Shown: positions 53,639 to 63,522, numbered from the stretch's first letter. The stretch: 64,000 bases of DNA from Pseudobutyrivibrio sp. YE44 (GCF_900104335.1 NZ_FMXT01000001.1:827516-891515); one strand, 5' to 3'. Notes: a model not told the origin generated them from the sequence alone. Numbers and translations: made by a program.

Positions 53639-54708
53639 TACTGCGCTCCTCCCATCATCTTAATAAATCTATCAAACAAGTATCCGCTGTCCTGTGGACC
53701 TGGGCAAGCCTCAGGGTGGAACTGAACAGTGAATATGTTCTTTCCTGTGTATTTCAGACCCTCATTAGTTCCATCGTTTACATTTACAAAGGCAGGAGTT
53801 GCTACCTTTGGATCAAGCTTGTCTGTATCAACAACATAGCCGTGGTTCTGAGATGAGATATAAACCTTTCCAGTCTCCAAATCCTTTACAGGATGATTTC
53901 CACCCCTATGTCCATACTTAAGCTTGTGAGTGTCTGCACCAGTTGCAAGAGCCATAAGCTGATGCCCAAGGCAAATTGCAAAGATTGGTGTATTGCTTTC
54001 GTAAAGCTTTCTAACTTCATCTATAATTGGACCGCAATCCTTTGGATCTCCAGGGCCGTTTGAAAGCATAATTCCGTCTGGATTAGTCTTAAGGATTTCC
54101 TCAGCCTTTGTGTGAGCTGGATAGATAGTAACCTCACAACCTCTATCATTGAGAGATTTAGCAATATTTTTCTTTGCTCCAAAATCAAGAAGAGCAACCT
54201 TTTTGCCATTACCATTTAACACTGATTTAGAATCACAAGTAACCTTTGATACTACATCTCCTGTAGAGTAAGCCTTTAGCTTTGGCTCAATCTCCTCAAA
54301 CTTGTAATTCTCATTTGTGGTAATCATTCCGTTCATGGTACCACGATCTCTAAGAATCTTTGTAAGCGCTCTGGTGTCAATTCCTGCAATACCTGGAATA
54401 TCGTGCTTTACTAAGAAATCCTGAATAGTACCCTTACAACGGAAATTCGAAGGTATTCTACTAAGCTCTCTAACAATAAATCCATCTGGCCAAGGTCTGC
54501 CACTTTCCATATCATCTGTAATACCATAATTACCAATCAATGGATATGTCATACAAACAGCCTGACCTGCATAAGAAGGATCTGTAAGAACTTCCAGGTA
54601 GCCGGTCATGGAAGTGTTGAAAACGATCTCGCTAATCACTTCCCTTGTTGAGCCAATGCTTGTACCTTCAAATACTGTACCATCTTCCAAAATTAAAAAT
54701 GCTTTCAT
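53638..54708 (-). CDS. carA: Carbamoyl phosphate synthetase small (glutaminase) subunit
   Basis: 356 residues. N-terminal CPSase domain and C-terminal class I glutamine amidotransferase with nucleophile in FAICLGHQL and FHPEACPGP. Supplies ammonia to CarB through a tunnel. Lies 20 bases downstream of purL with no terminator between, so the pyrimidine/arginine enzyme is co-transcribed with a purine enzyme. Confidence 0.97.
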   Translation of the reverse strand: MKAFLILEDGTVFEGTSIGSTREVISEIVFNTSMTGYLEVLTDPSYAGQAVCMTYPLIGNYGITDDMESGRPWPDGFIVRELSRIPSNFRCKGTIQDFLVKHDIPGIAGIDTRALTKILRDRGTMNGMITTNENYKFEEIEPKLKAYSTGDVVSKVTCDSKSVLNGNGKKVALLDFGAKKNIAKSLNDRGCEVTIYPAHTKAEEILKTNPDGIMLSNGPGDPKDCGPIIDEVRKLYESNTPIFAICLGHQLMALATGADTHKLKYGHRGGNHPVKDLETGKVYISSQNHGYVVDTDKLDPKVATPAFVNVNDGTNEGLKYTGKNIFTVQFHPEACPGPQDSGYLFDRFIKMMGGAQ

Positions 54709-54728
54709 CTTTCCTCTTTTCTACCCTT

Positions 54729-57700
54729 TTATTTGAAGTAATCTACGCCTGATTCGAATAATCTCATATTCTGGTTGCCGTAGATGTTGAGAGCGACGCC
54801 GTCGCCAATACGCTCTGCGTGGCACATCTTACCGAATACACGTCCATCAGGGCTTGTAATACCCTCGATTGCGCAGTAGCTTCCGTTGATATTCCATTCC
54901 TCATCCATTGTTGGATTACCCTTTTCATCAACGTACTGAGTAGCCACCTGACCATTTTCAAGGAGCTTCTTAAGCCACTCACCTGAAGCAACGAATCTTC
55001 CTTCACCATGTGAAGCAGGAGCACAGTAAGTCTCTCCAAGATGTGTACCTGCAAGCCATGGAGACTTGTTACTTACAACCTTTGTATATGCGATTTTTGA
55101 AATATGACGTCCGATTGTATTGTATGTAAGAGTTGGAGCATCCTCTGCCTGTGTATGAATCTCACCATAAGGAACAAGACCAAGCTTAATGAGGGCCTGG
55201 AAACCATTACAGATACCAAGCATAAGTCCATCTCTGTTTTCAAGGAGTCCATGGATAGCTTCCTTCATCTTTTCATTTCTAAATGCGGTAGCAAAGAACT
55301 TAGCAGAACCCTCTGGCTCATCACCTGCTGAGAAACCACCTGGGAACATAACAATCTGAGACTGAGCAATTGCTCTTGAGAACTCATCTACAGACTCTCT
55401 AATATCCTCTGCTGTCTGGTTCTTAAATACCTTCACATTTGCTATAGCGCCGGCCTTTTCAAAGGCTCTTGCTGAATCGTACTCACAGTTTGTGCCTGGG
55501 AATACTGGAATAAATACCCTTGGCTTAGCAATCTTGTTCTTGCAAACGTAGAAGTTCTTTGTCTCATATACTCCTGTGTCTACAAGAGATGTGTCCTCGT
55601 GGCTGCGAGTCTTGAATACCTTTTCAAGGGTTCCAGTCCAAGCAGCAATTGCCTCATCAACAGGAATCTTTACATCTCGATATGTAAAGGTTGCATCGTC
55701 AGTTACTTCACCAACCTCATAGCCACAATCTGACAAGCCTCTCTTTTCAAGCTCATTGATAATAGCAAGAGCTCCATCCTCTGTAACTTCCATAACAATG
55801 TCGCCGATAACACAGCCAAACATTAATACTGACTGACACTCATCATAAAGCTTAACTCCAAGCTTGTTACCAAATGCCATCTTTGATACAGCTGGTACAA
55901 GTCCGTAAGCATCAAGCGCATATGCAGCCTTAATATTTCCAAGCTCTACCATCTGTCTAACAACCTCAAAGATTGCCTTAGCCTGCTGGTAGTTTGGCTG
56001 ATCGAAATTATCACGAAGCACTCTAAGTAAATAGAGTTTGTCTCCCGCATCCTTTAACTCAGGGGTAACAATGTCCTGCTGCTTTGCAACATCCACCGCA
56101 AAGGAAACAAGTGTAGGAGGAACATCAATTTCATTGAAGGTTCCAGACATTGAATCCTTACCACCGATTGATGGAAGACCGAATTCCATTTGTGCTTTAT
56201 AGGCACCAAGAAGTGCTGCGAATGGCTGACTCCATCTCTTTGGATCTTCGCTCATTCTGCGGAAGTACTCCTGGAAAGTAAATCTGATTTTCTTGTAATC
56301 ACCACCAGTTGCAACGATACGTGCTACTGACTCTAATACTGCAAGCTGAGCTCCATGATATGGTGACCATGAGCTAACATAAGGATTAAAGCCATAAGCC
56401 ATCATTGTAACTGCATCTGTATTTCCGTCAGCTACAGGTACCTTAGCAACCATAGCCTGTGTCTCTGTGAGCTGATACTTTCCACCGAATGGCATAAGTG
56501 TTGAGCCTGCACCGATTGAGCCGTCAAACATTTCAACAAGGCCCTTCTGTGAGCAAACATTTAAATCGGCAAGAGCATCTAACCAAGCAGCCTTAAAGTC
56601 TCCTGCTTCAACATCCTTTGCAACCTTTTCCATACCAATCTTGTCGATGTATTTATCTGTTGCGTCTGGAAGCTCTACATAAACATCTGTCTCCTGATGA
56701 GCACCGTTTGTATCAAGGAAGGCTCTTGAAAGATTAACAATTTCCTTACCTCTCCACTTAAGAACCAGACGTGGCTCCTTTGTAACTTCAGCAACCTCAA
56801 TTGCCTCAAGGTTTTCTTCTGATGCATACTGTAAGAACTTGTTTACATCTGCTGGAGCAACAACTACAGCCATACGCTCCTGTGACTCTGAAATAGCAAG
56901 CTCTGTTCCATCAAGACCTGCATACTTCTTTGGCACTAAATCAAGATTAACTACAAGACCAGGTGCCAACTCACCGATAGCTACTGATACACCACCAGCA
57001 CCAAAGTCATTACACTTTTTGATAATATAAGAAACTTCTTCTCTTCTGAAGAGACGCTGAATCTTTCTCTCTGTAGGTGGATTACCCTTCTGAACCTCTG
57101 CACCACAAACTGCAGTAGACTCTGTATTGTGTGCCTTTGAAGAACCAGTAGCACCACCGATACCATCACGACCTGTACGTCCACCAAGGAGGATAATCTT
57201 ATCTCCTGGATCAGAGTTTAATCTCTGAACAGCACGTCTTGGAGCAGCACCCATTACAGCACCAATCTCCATACGCTTTGCAACATAATCTGGATGGTAA
57301 ATTTCTTTTACATAACCTGTAGCAAGACCAATCTGGTTACCATATGAGCTGTAACCATGAGCTGCCTCACGAACAAGCTTCTTCTGTGGAAGCTTTCCTT
57401 CGATTGTATCCTTTACAGATACTGTAGGGTCTGCAGCACCTGTAACACGCATAGCCTGGTATACATAAGTACGTCCAGAAAGTGGATCACGGATTGCACC
57501 ACCAAGACATGTAGCAGCACCACCGAATGGCTCGATTTCTGTAGGATGGTTGTGTGTCTCATTCTTGAAGTTGATGAGCCACTCTTCTTCTGTACCATCT
57601 ACATTGATAGGTACAACGATTGAACATGCGTTAATCTCATCAGACTCTTCCTGATCTTCAAGCTTGCCATCAGCCTTAAGACGCTTCATTGCAAGAAGTG

Positions 57701-58529
57701 CAAGGTCCATAAGGCATACAAACTTGTCATCTCTATCCTTATAGAGAATCTTAAAGTTATCAAGATAGTCATTGAAAGTATCCTGGATAGGAGCCTTGTA
57801 ATAGCCATCTTCGATAGTAACGTTCTTTAATTCTGTAGAGAAAGTAGTATGTCTACAGTGATCAGACCAATAAGTATCTAAAACTCTGATTTCTGTAACA
57901 GTTGGATCTCTATGTTCGTCATTGGAAAAATAGTTCTGAATGTGAAGGAAATCCTTAAAGGTCATAGCCAAATTTAAGGAATCATATAAAGTGCGTAAAT
58001 CATTCTCAGCCATAGAAATGAAACCGTCAAATGTATTGACGTCGGCTGGTTCATCGAAATTATTAGAAAGAGACTCTGGCTTATCAAGAGAAGTCTCTCT
58101 AGAATCAACAGGATTAATACAATGCTTTTTGATAGCATCGAATTCGTCGTCAGTAATGCTACCCTCAATAACATAGGTAGTAGCGGTGTGAATAGTAGGC
58201 TCTTCATTTTCATTTAAGAGCTTAAGACACTGCTCAGCAGAGTCGGCACGCTGGTCGAACTGACCTGGTAAAAATTCAACTGAAAAGACACGTCCATTGT
58301 AATCAAATGTCTCTTCGTAAACATCATCAACAGGAGGCTCAGAAAACACTGTCTTGACTGCTTTCTTAAAAACGTCGTCAGATACATCCTGAACGTCATA
58401 ACGAATCAGAACTCTAACTCCTGTAACATCCTTGATGCCTAAGTAACTTCCTATTTCGGAAAACAGTGACTTGGCAGATACTGCAAATTGTGGTTTCTTT
58501 TCAACGTAAACTCTTCTTACTTTGCCCAC
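54729..58529 (-). CDS. purL: Phosphoribosylformylglycinamidine synthase, single-chain
   Basis: 1266 residues, fusing the PurS-like N-terminus, two AIR-synthase halves (HNHPTEIEPFGGAATC; PSIGGKDSMSG) and a C-terminal glutaminase (FPGGFSAGDE, GICNGFQ, ASHGEGRF). Catalyses the fourth step of purine synthesis with glutamine and ATP. It heads an operon with carAB and has a 140-base structured leader; control by that leader would touch both nucleotide pathways. Confidence 0.97.
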   Translation of the reverse strand: MGKVRRVYVEKKPQFAVSAKSLFSEIGSYLGIKDVTGVRVLIRYDVQDVSDDVFKKAVKTVFSEPPVDDVYEETFDYNGRVFSVEFLPGQFDQRADSAEQCLKLLNENEEPTIHTATTYVIEGSITDDEFDAIKKHCINPVDSRETSLDKPESLSNNFDEPADVNTFDGFISMAENDLRTLYDSLNLAMTFKDFLHIQNYFSNDEHRDPTVTEIRVLDTYWSDHCRHTTFSTELKNVTIEDGYYKAPIQDTFNDYLDNFKILYKDRDDKFVCLMDLALLAMKRLKADGKLEDQEESDEINACSIVVPINVDGTEEEWLINFKNETHNHPTEIEPFGGAATCLGGAIRDPLSGRTYVYQAMRVTGAADPTVSVKDTIEGKLPQKKLVREAAHGYSSYGNQIGLATGYVKEIYHPDYVAKRMEIGAVMGAAPRRAVQRLNSDPGDKIILLGGRTGRDGIGGATGSSKAHNTESTAVCGAEVQKGNPPTERKIQRLFRREEVSYIIKKCNDFGAGGVSVAIGELAPGLVVNLDLVPKKYAGLDGTELAISESQERMAVVVAPADVNKFLQYASEENLEAIEVAEVTKEPRLVLKWRGKEIVNLSRAFLDTNGAHQETDVYVELPDATDKYIDKIGMEKVAKDVEAGDFKAAWLDALADLNVCSQKGLVEMFDGSIGAGSTLMPFGGKYQLTETQAMVAKVPVADGNTDAVTMMAYGFNPYVSSWSPYHGAQLAVLESVARIVATGGDYKKIRFTFQEYFRRMSEDPKRWSQPFAALLGAYKAQMEFGLPSIGGKDSMSGTFNEIDVPPTLVSFAVDVAKQQDIVTPELKDAGDKLYLLRVLRDNFDQPNYQQAKAIFEVVRQMVELGNIKAAYALDAYGLVPAVSKMAFGNKLGVKLYDECQSVLMFGCVIGDIVMEVTEDGALAIINELEKRGLSDCGYEVGEVTDDATFTYRDVKIPVDEAIAAWTGTLEKVFKTRSHEDTSLVDTGVYETKNFYVCKNKIAKPRVFIPVFPGTNCEYDSARAFEKAGAIANVKVFKNQTAEDIRESVDEFSRAIAQSQIVMFPGGFSAGDEPEGSAKFFATAFRNEKMKEAIHGLLENRDGLMLGICNGFQALIKLGLVPYGEIHTQAEDAPTLTYNTIGRHISKIAYTKVVSNKSPWLAGTHLGETYCAPASHGEGRFVASGEWLKKLLENGQVATQYVDEKGNPTMDEEWNINGSYCAIEGITSPDGRVFGKMCHAERIGDGVALNIYGNQNMRLFESGVDYFK

Positions 58530-58558
58530 ATTACACCTCCATAATATTAACTTGAAAT

Positions 58559-58709
58559 CTGTGAGACAGGACCCCTGCCTATAATTTTGTCTCTATTCTC
58601 TAGTAAAGTTGTGCCGCAAAAACTAGTAATTATTATGCCTCAAAATCTAGCAAATTATGTCTCAAAAACTAGTAATTTGGCAGGCAGCCTCACAGTTAAA
58701 GAAAGTATA
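58559..58709 (-). ncRNA. Riboswitch-like leader RNA of purL-carA-carB
   Basis: On the minus strand an extended -10 (TGTTATACT, 58709-58704) puts the transcript start next to CTGTGAG (58695-58689), which pairs with CTCACAG (58565-58559). Inside, CCTGCC (58684-58679) pairs with GGCAGG (58579-58574). The enclosed ~95 bases hold four imperfect direct repeats of a 22-24 base unit with CTAG cores at 58600, 58623, 58647 and 58669. The closing stem ends about 30 bases before the purL start. No match to purine, PRPP or ppGpp riboswitch cores that I know. Confidence 0.55.
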
Positions 58710-58740
58710 ACACAAAAAATTCACAACTCCTAATAAGTTT

Positions 58741-61146
58741 TTAGCCTTTTTTCTTCCAGAAATTTGTTAATTTTAACGAAACGTCATTTACTGTGGTATA
58801 ACAGGCGTCATTCCATTCTCGAGGAAATGTCTTTCGGTAACTAGAGAATCTAAATCGCTCATCTAATAGCTCAATAACTCCCACATCATCCTTGGTTCGA
58901 ATTAATCTTCCAGCAGCTTGGATAACCTTGTTCATGCCAGGGTATAAATATGCATATTCAAATCCATTCTTTCCCTGCTCATCGAAGAAATCCGACATAA
59001 GCTTTCTCTCATTGCCAACCTGTGGAAGACCAGCGCCAAGAACAACTACCCCTATTAGCTTTCCTCCAACTAAATCTATTCCCTCAGAAAAGATACCGCC
59101 CAAAGTACAAAATGCTACCAAGGATTTATCTCTCTTCTGTTCGAACTCAAGTAGGAATTCTTCACGTTCCTGTTCTGTCATGTTTTGCTGCTGAGTAATT
59201 ATTTCCACATCACCAGCAATAGGTTCGTACTCTGCTTGTATATCCTCTAAGAATTTATAGGATGGTCCAAAGACCATATAATTACCCTGCTTTGCATCTA
59301 CTGCTGCTTTTATATATGCGGCAAACTTTGCGTATTCCCCTGCACCACGTCTGGTGTATTTGCTAGTAACATCCGTACCTAACACAAGCATTCTATTGGA
59401 GTTGTCAAAAACAGAATCAACATAAATGGCATAGACATCTGTTATATTGCAAAGCAAATCCTTGTAATAGTCTATAGGTAATAGGGTTGCACTAAAATAA
59501 ACCGTAGACCTAGCAAGCTTCAGTCTATCCTGCAACTGTGCAGACGGGTCAATACAGTATAAGTGTAAATTGAAATTTTTATCATCATCAAAATCACAGT
59601 AAATTCGATAATGATCATTATCCACTTGGTATGCAATAGCTGTAAAGTTTCTCAACCTAAAATAAAAATCAAGAACCTCATCCTGATATATTCCAAACTT
59701 TATTTCCTTTTTGAATAACTGCTCCATAATCATTTGAAGATTATCACAGGCATTAAGCAGCATATCTATATCAGAAAGAACAGTTATTTCCTTATCACAT
59801 TCCCTTTTATACTCTAAAAGAATACGATTTACCTTTTCTAAAGCATTGGTCAATCTTTTGCTCACAGGCTTTGCATATCTTTTAATAGAAAGAACCTCTT
59901 CTTTAATGAGAGTTTCTGAATACATTTCTCTGGCTCTATCCACCATGTTGTGAGCCTCGTCTATTAAGAAAATATGCTCACCTGCTCTGCCCTCCGCAAA
60001 GAAACGCTTTAAATATACATTAGGATCGAACACATAATTGTAGTCACAGATTACACCTTCGCACCAAGTGCTTACATCCAGTCCTAGTTCAAAGGGACAA
60101 ACCACAAATTCTTCAGCATAACTTAAAAGCACATCTCTAGTAATAACGGTTTCCTTAGTGATAATTTCATATATAGCATCATTGACTCTGTCAAAATGTC
60201 CTCTAGCGTATGGACAGTTGTCAGGATTACAATCAGCCTCATCACACATACACATTTTTTCTTTTGCCGTAAGCATAATGGTCCTGCCCTCGTAACCCTT
60301 ATCAACCAAAAGGCTATATGCATCTCTGGCAGCCAGGGCTGTTGCAGTCTTGGCCGTAAGATAAAAAATACGTTCTGCAAGATTCTGCCCTAATGCCATT
60401 ACTGCAGGATATACATTGGCTATGGTCTTGCCAGTGCCTGTCGGTGCTTGCATAAATAAAATCTTTCTTCTATATATACTGCGATAAACATCTGCCACTA
60501 GCTTCTTTTGTCCATCACGATATGAATATGGGAATTCTAATCCTTGAATCGACTCTATAAGCTCCTGCTTATGATAGTATTGAAAATCGGTCCACTTCTT
60601 AAATATATTAAGTATAGTTAAAAACCAATTCTCAATCTCTTGAAAGGTATATACCTGGTTAAAGTGCTTTATTTCTTCAGTCTCTAAACTGACATAGGTC
60701 ATTTGAACTTCTATTTCATCTAGCTCATATTCCTTTGCAATTATATATGCATAGCATTTTGCCTGAGCTTCGTGAACTAGCACAGGTTTCTCAAAGGTCA
60801 TAACATCCATGTACATGCCTTTTATTTCATCTACCGTTGCAGACCATACTGTGCCATCCTCATCATGCTCTAATATTACACCGTCGGCACGTCCCTCCAA
60901 TCCAAGGATATAATCATCATATTCAACCTGATATTTCAACGGAACTTCTGCACGATAAAAAGGACCCATAGAGCTTTGAATCTTTCTATGAATCCTACTA
61001 CCCTCCTGCATTGCTTCAAAAGGATCAACGGAGCCCTTTCGGTCATCGATATCGCCTTCTCTTAGCAGAAATTCCACTAGGTTTCTAACGGATATATTTA
61101 TTTGTGCCTTTTCTCCCTCTGGAGTGATTAATCTTGAAACCTTCAT
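58741..61146 (-). CDS. RecB-like nuclease fused to Rad3/DinG-type Fe-S helicase
   Basis: 801 residues. Residues ~50-190 carry a PD-(D/E)XK nuclease pattern (GLEGRADGV, TVDEIKG, HEAQAKCYAYI). The rest is an XPD/DinG superfamily 2 helicase: QAPTGTGKT (Walker A, about 235), the Fe-S cysteines CMCDEADCNPDNC (about 300), LIDEAHNM (about 395) and the C-terminal GGIFSEGIDLVG and AAGRLIRT. A 5'-3' DNA helicase with nuclease, likely in repair. Preceded by repeated TTTTTATTAGAAAT units. Confidence 0.88.
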   Translation of the reverse strand: MKVSRLITPEGEKAQINISVRNLVEFLLREGDIDDRKGSVDPFEAMQEGSRIHRKIQSSMGPFYRAEVPLKYQVEYDDYILGLEGRADGVILEHDEDGTVWSATVDEIKGMYMDVMTFEKPVLVHEAQAKCYAYIIAKEYELDEIEVQMTYVSLETEEIKHFNQVYTFQEIENWFLTILNIFKKWTDFQYYHKQELIESIQGLEFPYSYRDGQKKLVADVYRSIYRRKILFMQAPTGTGKTIANVYPAVMALGQNLAERIFYLTAKTATALAARDAYSLLVDKGYEGRTIMLTAKEKMCMCDEADCNPDNCPYARGHFDRVNDAIYEIITKETVITRDVLLSYAEEFVVCPFELGLDVSTWCEGVICDYNYVFDPNVYLKRFFAEGRAGEHIFLIDEAHNMVDRAREMYSETLIKEEVLSIKRYAKPVSKRLTNALEKVNRILLEYKRECDKEITVLSDIDMLLNACDNLQMIMEQLFKKEIKFGIYQDEVLDFYFRLRNFTAIAYQVDNDHYRIYCDFDDDKNFNLHLYCIDPSAQLQDRLKLARSTVYFSATLLPIDYYKDLLCNITDVYAIYVDSVFDNSNRMLVLGTDVTSKYTRRGAGEYAKFAAYIKAAVDAKQGNYMVFGPSYKFLEDIQAEYEPIAGDVEIITQQQNMTEQEREEFLLEFEQKRDKSLVAFCTLGGIFSEGIDLVGGKLIGVVVLGAGLPQVGNERKLMSDFFDEQGKNGFEYAYLYPGMNKVIQAAGRLIRTKDDVGVIELLDERFRFSSYRKTFPREWNDACYTTVNDVSLKLTNFWKKKG

Positions 61147-61223
61147 TCAATAACACTCATAACCTGATGATAAAATTTAGTCTCTTATTAGCAAATCTTT
61201 ATTAAGCTAATAAAAATATAAGA

Positions 61224-61290
61224 AAGTATTTCTAATAAAAACAATAAAACCATTTCTAATAAAAAATACATAATATTATTTCTAACAAAA
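61224..61290. repeat. Three direct repeats ATTTCTAATAAAAA upstream of the helicase gene
   Basis: Copies begin at 61228, 61252 and 61278 (the last with C for T), spaced 24 and 26 bases, roughly two helical turns apart. They lie between the helicase start and the HPr-like terminator, in the region expected to hold the helicase promoter. Confidence 0.45.
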
Positions 61291-61291
61291 A

Positions 61292-61316
61292 AGCCTGTGA
61301 GATAAACTCACAGGCT
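61292..61316 (-). terminator. Terminator of the HPr-like gene
   Basis: AGCCTGTGAG/CTCACAGGCT followed by TTTTTTG on the minus strand. Confidence 0.9.
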
Positions 61317-61335
61317 AATTATACATTATTCAAAA

Positions 61336-61563
61336 TTAAGCAACAACGAACTTCTGAACAGCGTTCTTGAAAACTTTATCTGCTGGATCATGAATAGAAA
61401 CATTAAGCTCTCTCTTGATTCCCATTGCAATAACACCTAAAAGTGACTTGCCATCAATATAAACAACACCACTGTGAAGATCAACATCTCCCCCACACTG
61501 TGAAGCAGCCTTTACAAATTCCTCTGCATCATTTGTGTTTTCTAATCTAATTTTAAACATCAT
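61336..61563 (-). CDS. HPr-like protein lacking the phosphorylatable histidine
   Basis: 75 residues from the ATG at 61563 (AGGAGTTGAATTTT upstream). The second half matches the HPr fold (GGDVDLHSGVVYIDGKSLLG, VIAMGIKRELNVSI), including the Ser46-type region KSLLG. The His15 loop of true HPr is absent; the N-terminal segment reads ENTNDAEEFVKAASQ. It is therefore a regulatory relative (Crh-like) rather than a phosphotransferase carrier. Confidence 0.8.
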   Translation of the reverse strand: MMFKIRLENTNDAEEFVKAASQCGGDVDLHSGVVYIDGKSLLGVIAMGIKRELNVSIHDPADKVFKNAVQKFVVA

Positions 61564-61711
61564 AAAATTCAACTCCTATTACAAAAAACAATCCAATTAC
61601 AATTTCTGTTACGATTTTATCATCTTATTCACACATGTCAATGTAAAAATTGTTCAAAAATATCAAATTCATGCACTATGTGGCGTAATTAATGTATTTA
61701 TTCAAAAACAA

Positions 61712-61737
61712 AGCCGCAGGCTTGTAAACCTGCGGCT
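61712..61737 (-). terminator. Terminator of the HDOD gene
   Basis: AGCCGCAGG/CCTGCGGCT hairpin followed by TTGTTTTTG on the minus strand. Confidence 0.8.
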
Positions 61738-61790
61738 AAAACATACTGAATTTTGAATTACTTTTGATTATTTTTAAAAGAATTTGATTA

Positions 61791-63011
61791 CTAGATAAAC
61801 ATCTTACCATACCATTTAAGAGCTTCTACATATGCATCATATACCACATGCATCTCGATATCGTGTAGAACCATTAAACGGGATACCTCCTGCCAATCTC
61901 CAGCCTCATAACTTAGAAGGAATTCCAGCTGAGGAGAGAAAATACCATCATCGCTAATCAAAGCCTTCTTAATCTCATTACTTACACCTACTTGCTCTAA
62001 AGCATCTTCCATAGGCATATCAAGAATAAGATTTAACAATGAGAACAATCCCATAAGGAAAAGCTCGTCCTTACGCATTGCGTAATCAAAAGCAGTTGCT
62101 AAGTTTTCTGCAAATCTTGCTCTAATAAGAGATAATCTTGTTATCTCATTTGGCTTACCGGCTGCAAGTTCATTAAACAATGTGGTATTTAACCAACGTC
62201 TAATTTCCTTCTGTCCAAGTAAAGCAGTAGCCTGATTGATTGATCTAATATTTGAATTAATTGTAAGCTTATTTGCAATCTTTAATAATTCAATAGAAAG
62301 AGCTGGGTCCTGTGCAACAACATTTGCAACTTCTTCCAAATCAAAATCCGACTGATTAATCACAGTCATCAACTTCATGTAGTTAATCTTTATAGGTGTT
62401 ACTTCTGTATCCTGAGTATTAATAGGAACTCTAAAGAAAGTGCCTTCAAATATTTTGAAAAGTCCAGAATCTTTTGCTGCGTCAAACTCCTCTTTAGAGT
62501 GAAGATTTTCAGCACAGAAAACCATATCTGGCATAATTTTTCTAAATTCTTTAGCCTGTTCAATAACATTGCCAGCATCACTATTTATTAAGAAAAGATC
62601 AAAGTTGCCAAGCATAAATTTATAGCTTTCAATCGTATTCAAAGGTAAATCCTTTATACCAATCTTAAAGCCTTTGCTCTTTAAATCTTGTAATCGCTTA
62701 TTATAAGATTCCTCAGGCTTAATAGACTGATCCAACAGAAGAACAATTCGGCCATCAAAACCTGTTAATTGCTGCTCAATGTTTGCAAATAACGATATAT
62801 TGTTAATTGGAATGATAATATCACAATTTGCAACTAAATCATCCTCTGATACACTTTCAAAAACCTCAATACCTACGATAGAACCAGCACCATCATATCT
62901 TGCAGCTCCTAGCATATGTGGATTTTCAAACATGTTCTCCTTCTGAGCATACAAGCAATACGAAGCAACTGACATATCCTCATAAAATAGTGGTACTAAT
63001 GTAGCAAGCAT
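61791..63011 (-). CDS. HDOD-domain signalling protein with degenerate EAL domain (YuxH-like)
   Basis: 406 residues. The N-terminal ~195 residues have the EAL-type barrel layout (DLFLINSD, VFCAENLHSKEEFDAA, FEGTFFRVP) but no EAL catalytic motif, so no c-di-GMP phosphodiesterase activity is expected. The C-terminal half is an HDOD domain (VAQDPALSIELLKIANK, AFDYAMRKDELFLMGLFSLL). Such proteins act in signal relay or as c-di-GMP receptors. AAAGGAGAGGGATT precedes the start; monocistronic. Confidence 0.82.
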   Translation of the reverse strand: MLATLVPLFYEDMSVASYCLYAQKENMFENPHMLGAARYDGAGSIVGIEVFESVSEDDLVANCDIIIPINNISLFANIEQQLTGFDGRIVLLLDQSIKPEESYNKRLQDLKSKGFKIGIKDLPLNTIESYKFMLGNFDLFLINSDAGNVIEQAKEFRKIMPDMVFCAENLHSKEEFDAAKDSGLFKIFEGTFFRVPINTQDTEVTPIKINYMKLMTVINQSDFDLEEVANVVAQDPALSIELLKIANKLTINSNIRSINQATALLGQKEIRRWLNTTLFNELAAGKPNEITRLSLIRARFAENLATAFDYAMRKDELFLMGLFSLLNLILDMPMEDALEQVGVSNEIKKALISDDGIFSPQLEFLLSYEAGDWQEVSRLMVLHDIEMHVVYDAYVEALKWYGKMFI

Positions 63012-63172
63012 AATCCCTCTCCTTTTGTGTAATACCCCATAATATAGTAATGATTAAACCCAAAAACATTCTGACAGAATTGTCTGAATATTTATAATTA
63101 TTATAGCACTACGTTTTTTTATATTCAATGCCTCACCCCCTAGTTTAGTATTGCTTTTCTATATACAAAAAA

Positions 63173-63203
63173 GAGCACCAAACGCTATAATCGTTTAGTG
63201 CTC
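63173..63203 (-). terminator. Terminator downstream of tRNA-Trp
   Basis: GAGCACTAAACG/CGTTTGGTGCTC hairpin followed by TTTTTTG on the minus strand. The 63012-63172 stretch otherwise shows nothing but an AT-rich upstream region of the HDOD gene. Confidence 0.85.
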
Positions 63204-63213
63204 TACTTGAGAA

Positions 63214-63284
63214 CAGGGGATGAGAGAATCGAACTCCCACCAAAGGTTTTGGAGACCCCTATCATACCATTTGACCAATCCCCT
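63214..63284 (-). tRNA. tRNA-Trp(CCA)
   Basis: AGGGGAT/ATCCCCT acceptor, anticodon loop CTCCAAA with CCA, T-arm GGGAG-TTCGATT-CTCTC, G at 73. No encoded CCA end. Confidence 0.93.
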
Positions 63285-63418
63285 ATATCGTAAGCGAAAA
63301 ACCCAAAATTGATTTGAGTCCCTCACCCACGCGACTAGATTATACTATCACAATATCTAGACGCTTTCAATAGAAAAATCACAAAAACTTCACATTTTTT
63401 TCTAGTTTTTTTCATAAA

Positions 63419-63446
63419 AAAAGTTCTTACAAATAGCAAGAACTTT
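63419..63446 (-). terminator. Terminator between tRNA-Ala and tRNA-Trp
   Basis: AAAGTTCTT/AAGAACTTTTTTT with loop GCTATTTGT on the minus strand, four bases after tRNA-Ala. Confidence 0.8.
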
Positions 63447-63449
63447 TAG

Positions 63450-63522
63450 TGGAGACGGAGAGATTCGAACTCTTGACCCCCTGCTTGCAAGGCAGGTGCT
63501 CTCCCAACTGAGCTACGCCCCC
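63450..63522 (-). tRNA. tRNA-Ala(TGC)
   Basis: GGGGGCG/CGTCTCC acceptor with G-T pairs, D-arm GCTC-AGTTGGGA-GAGC, anticodon loop CTTGCAA, T-arm AGAG-TTCGAAT-CTCT, A at 73. No encoded CCA. Confidence 0.95.

Noticed and set aside
58587..58680. CRISPR-like tandem repeats upstream of purL
   Set aside because: The units are contiguous with no spacers, degenerate, and enclosed by a long-range stem; no cas genes in the window.
61192..61260. Cluster of AT-rich repeats as a replication origin
   Set aside because: The repeats do not resemble DnaA boxes and no dnaA, dnaN or partition genes are near.
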